Shown here: one piece after another, positions 6,508 to 7,407 of the stretch
How positions within the stretch are numbered: position 1 is the first letter of the stretch
Layout of the letters: each line of letters starts with the position of its first letter
Source: Muribaculaceae bacterium
GTDB lineage: Bacteria > Bacteroidota > Bacteroidia > Bacteroidales > Muribaculaceae
Reading direction: 5' to 3'
Assembly (NCBI GenBank): GCA_029052265.1
Contig: JAIDJJ010000547.1
Location: 1 to 7,407 of the forward strand
DNA length: 7,407 nt
Made by a program: the position numbers and the translations under genes
Notes under the pieces: generated by a model
The model's input: only the letters and a program-made list of their open reading frames with translations
Databases searched by the model: none
What the model was told of the DNA's origin: nothing

Positions 6508-7407
6508 TTATTTTGCGAACGCCACGGCACGGGTCTCACGGATGACAGTGATCTTCACTTGTCCCGGATATGTCATCTCGTCTTGTATTTTGCGTGCTAT
6601 CTCGTTAGACAGTTTGTCGGTCTCTTCGTCGCTTATCTTGTCAGCGCCGACTATCACCCTGAGTTCGCGACCTGCCTGTATGGCATAAGTCTTGAGCACT
6701 CCGGGATAGGAGAGTGCGAGCTGCTCAAGGTCGTTGAGGCGTTTGATGTATGCCTCCACAATTTCGCGGCGAGCACCCGGGCGTGCGCCGGATATGGCAT
6801 CGCATACCTGAACAATGGGGGCAAGAAGAGAAGTCTGTTCCACTTCATCGTGGTGAGCGCCGATGGCGTTGCAGATCTCGGGTTTTTCCTTATATTTTTC
6901 AGCGAGCTTCATGCCGAGAATAGCGTGCGGCAGTTCCGGTTCGTCATCAGGCACTTTGCCTATGTCGTGTAGCAATCCTGCGCGACGTGCCTTTTTGGGA
7001 TTCAGACCAAGTTCTGAAGCCATGACTGCACAAAGGTTGGCAGTCTCGCGAGAATGTTGAAGCAGATTCTGACCGTAAGAAGAGCGGTATTTCATTTTTC
7101 CGACCATGCGGATCAGTTCAGGGTGAAGCCCGTGTATGCCAAGATCAATTGCAGTACGTTTGCCGGTTTCAATGATTTCCTCTTCAACCTGCTTGCGAAC
7201 CTTTGCCACCACTTCCTCTATGCGAGCGGGATGTATCCTGCCGTCGACTACAAGCTGGTGTAGGGCGAGTCTGGCTATTTCCCGTCTTACGGGATCAAAT
7301 CCGGAAAGCACGATAGCTTCAGGAGTGTCGTCTACAATTATCTCTATTCCGGTAGCGGCTTCGAGAGCACGTATTTTTATGCCCTCCCTTCCGATTATCC
7401 TTCCTTT
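6508..7407 (-). CDS. rny: Ribonuclease Y, C-terminal part (5' end outside window)
   Basis: RNase Y is a membrane-anchored endoribonuclease that starts mRNA decay and processing. Only the last 299 residues are inside the window; the frame is open to the right edge (codon 7405-7407), so the N-terminal transmembrane helix, the coiled coil and the true start lie beyond it. The fragment opens in the KH RNA-binding domain with the GxxG loop IIGREG (fragment residues 4-9), then RALEAATG and DDTPEAI. The HD hydrolase domain follows: H118 (LLQHSRE), the catalytic HD pair at 147-148 (LLHDIGKV), HH at 185-186 (GAHHDE) and D203 (QVCDAISGARPGARRE). It ends with the family C-terminus (YPGQVKITVIRETRAVAF). 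All HD metal-binding residues I can recognise are present. It is the most upstream gene of the leftward operon in view, ending 23 bases before the RicT-like gene. Confidence 0.97.
   Translation of the reverse strand, partial: KGRIIGREGIKIRALEAATGIEIIVDDTPEAIVLSGFDPVRREIARLALHQLVVDGRIHPARIEEVVAKVRKQVEEEIIETGKRTAIDLGIHGLHPELIRMVGKMKYRSSYGQNLLQHSRETANLCAVMASELGLNPKKARRAGLLHDIGKVPDDEPELPHAILGMKLAEKYKEKPEICNAIGAHHDEVEQTSLLAPIVQVCDAISGARPGARREIVEAYIKRLNDLEQLALSYPGVLKTYAIQAGRELRVIVGADKISDEETDKLSNEIARKIQDEMTYPGQVKITVIRETRAVAFAK

Noticed and set aside
7309..7311. An internal GTG as a possible start for a short RNase Y-like HD protein.
   Set aside because: The frame continues upstream to the window edge with clear KH-domain sequence, so the GTG is an internal valine codon of full-length rny.
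1..7407. Mobile elements, CRISPR arrays, tRNA or rRNA genes, riboswitches, defence or biosynthetic clusters.
   Set aside because: Nothing of the kind was seen: no transposase or phage gene, no regularly spaced repeats beyond those listed, and genes fill nearly the whole window.

Overview
The window is an ordinary piece of chromosome from a member of the Bacteroidota, most likely the order Bacteroidales. A Muribaculaceae-like gut lineage is my best guess, but this rests on remembered protein similarity and not on a search. The evidence is Bacteroidetes-type S2 and EF-Ts proteins, a GldH-like lipoprotein, a PSP1-domain protein of the Bacteroidales kind, few Shine-Dalgarno sequences and AT-rich start contexts. 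I see no mobile element, CRISPR array, tRNA or rRNA, and base composition looks even across the window.

Layout: the left 1.8 kb reads rightward and holds the 3' part of rpsB (ribosomal protein S2) followed after 22 bases by tsf (EF-Ts), a universal translation pair. A long hairpin at 1841-1889 closes this unit and sits between convergent genes, so it probably also ends the leftward unit. Everything to the right reads leftward. In transcription order from the right edge it is rny (RNase Y, 5' end outside the window), a PSP1-domain protein related to RicT/YaaT, a GldH-like lipoprotein, an M24 (Xaa-Pro type) metallopeptidase, and a class II CCA-adding enzyme with an HD domain. Spacings are 23 bases, 36 bases and a 4-base ATGA overlap, then 89 bases before cca, so the first four genes look like one operon and cca may have its own leader.

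Theme: the leftward unit links RNA turnover (RNase Y and a RicT-like partner), RNA end maturation (CCA enzyme), an envelope lipoprotein and a peptidase. The most informative point is that rny lies directly next to a RicT-like gene. In Bacillus subtilis RicT belongs to the Ric (Y) complex that works with RNase Y, so this adjacency suggests a similar partnership in Bacteroidota.

No clearly novel system is visible. The points worth a second look are small: a 13-bp perfect inverted repeat inside the GldH signal-peptide region, a cysteine-rich N-terminus and an in-frame hexamer lysine repeat in the RicT-like protein, three ATGAC units at exact 12-bp spacing forming a mini-ORF before cca, and a strand-asymmetric shared terminator.
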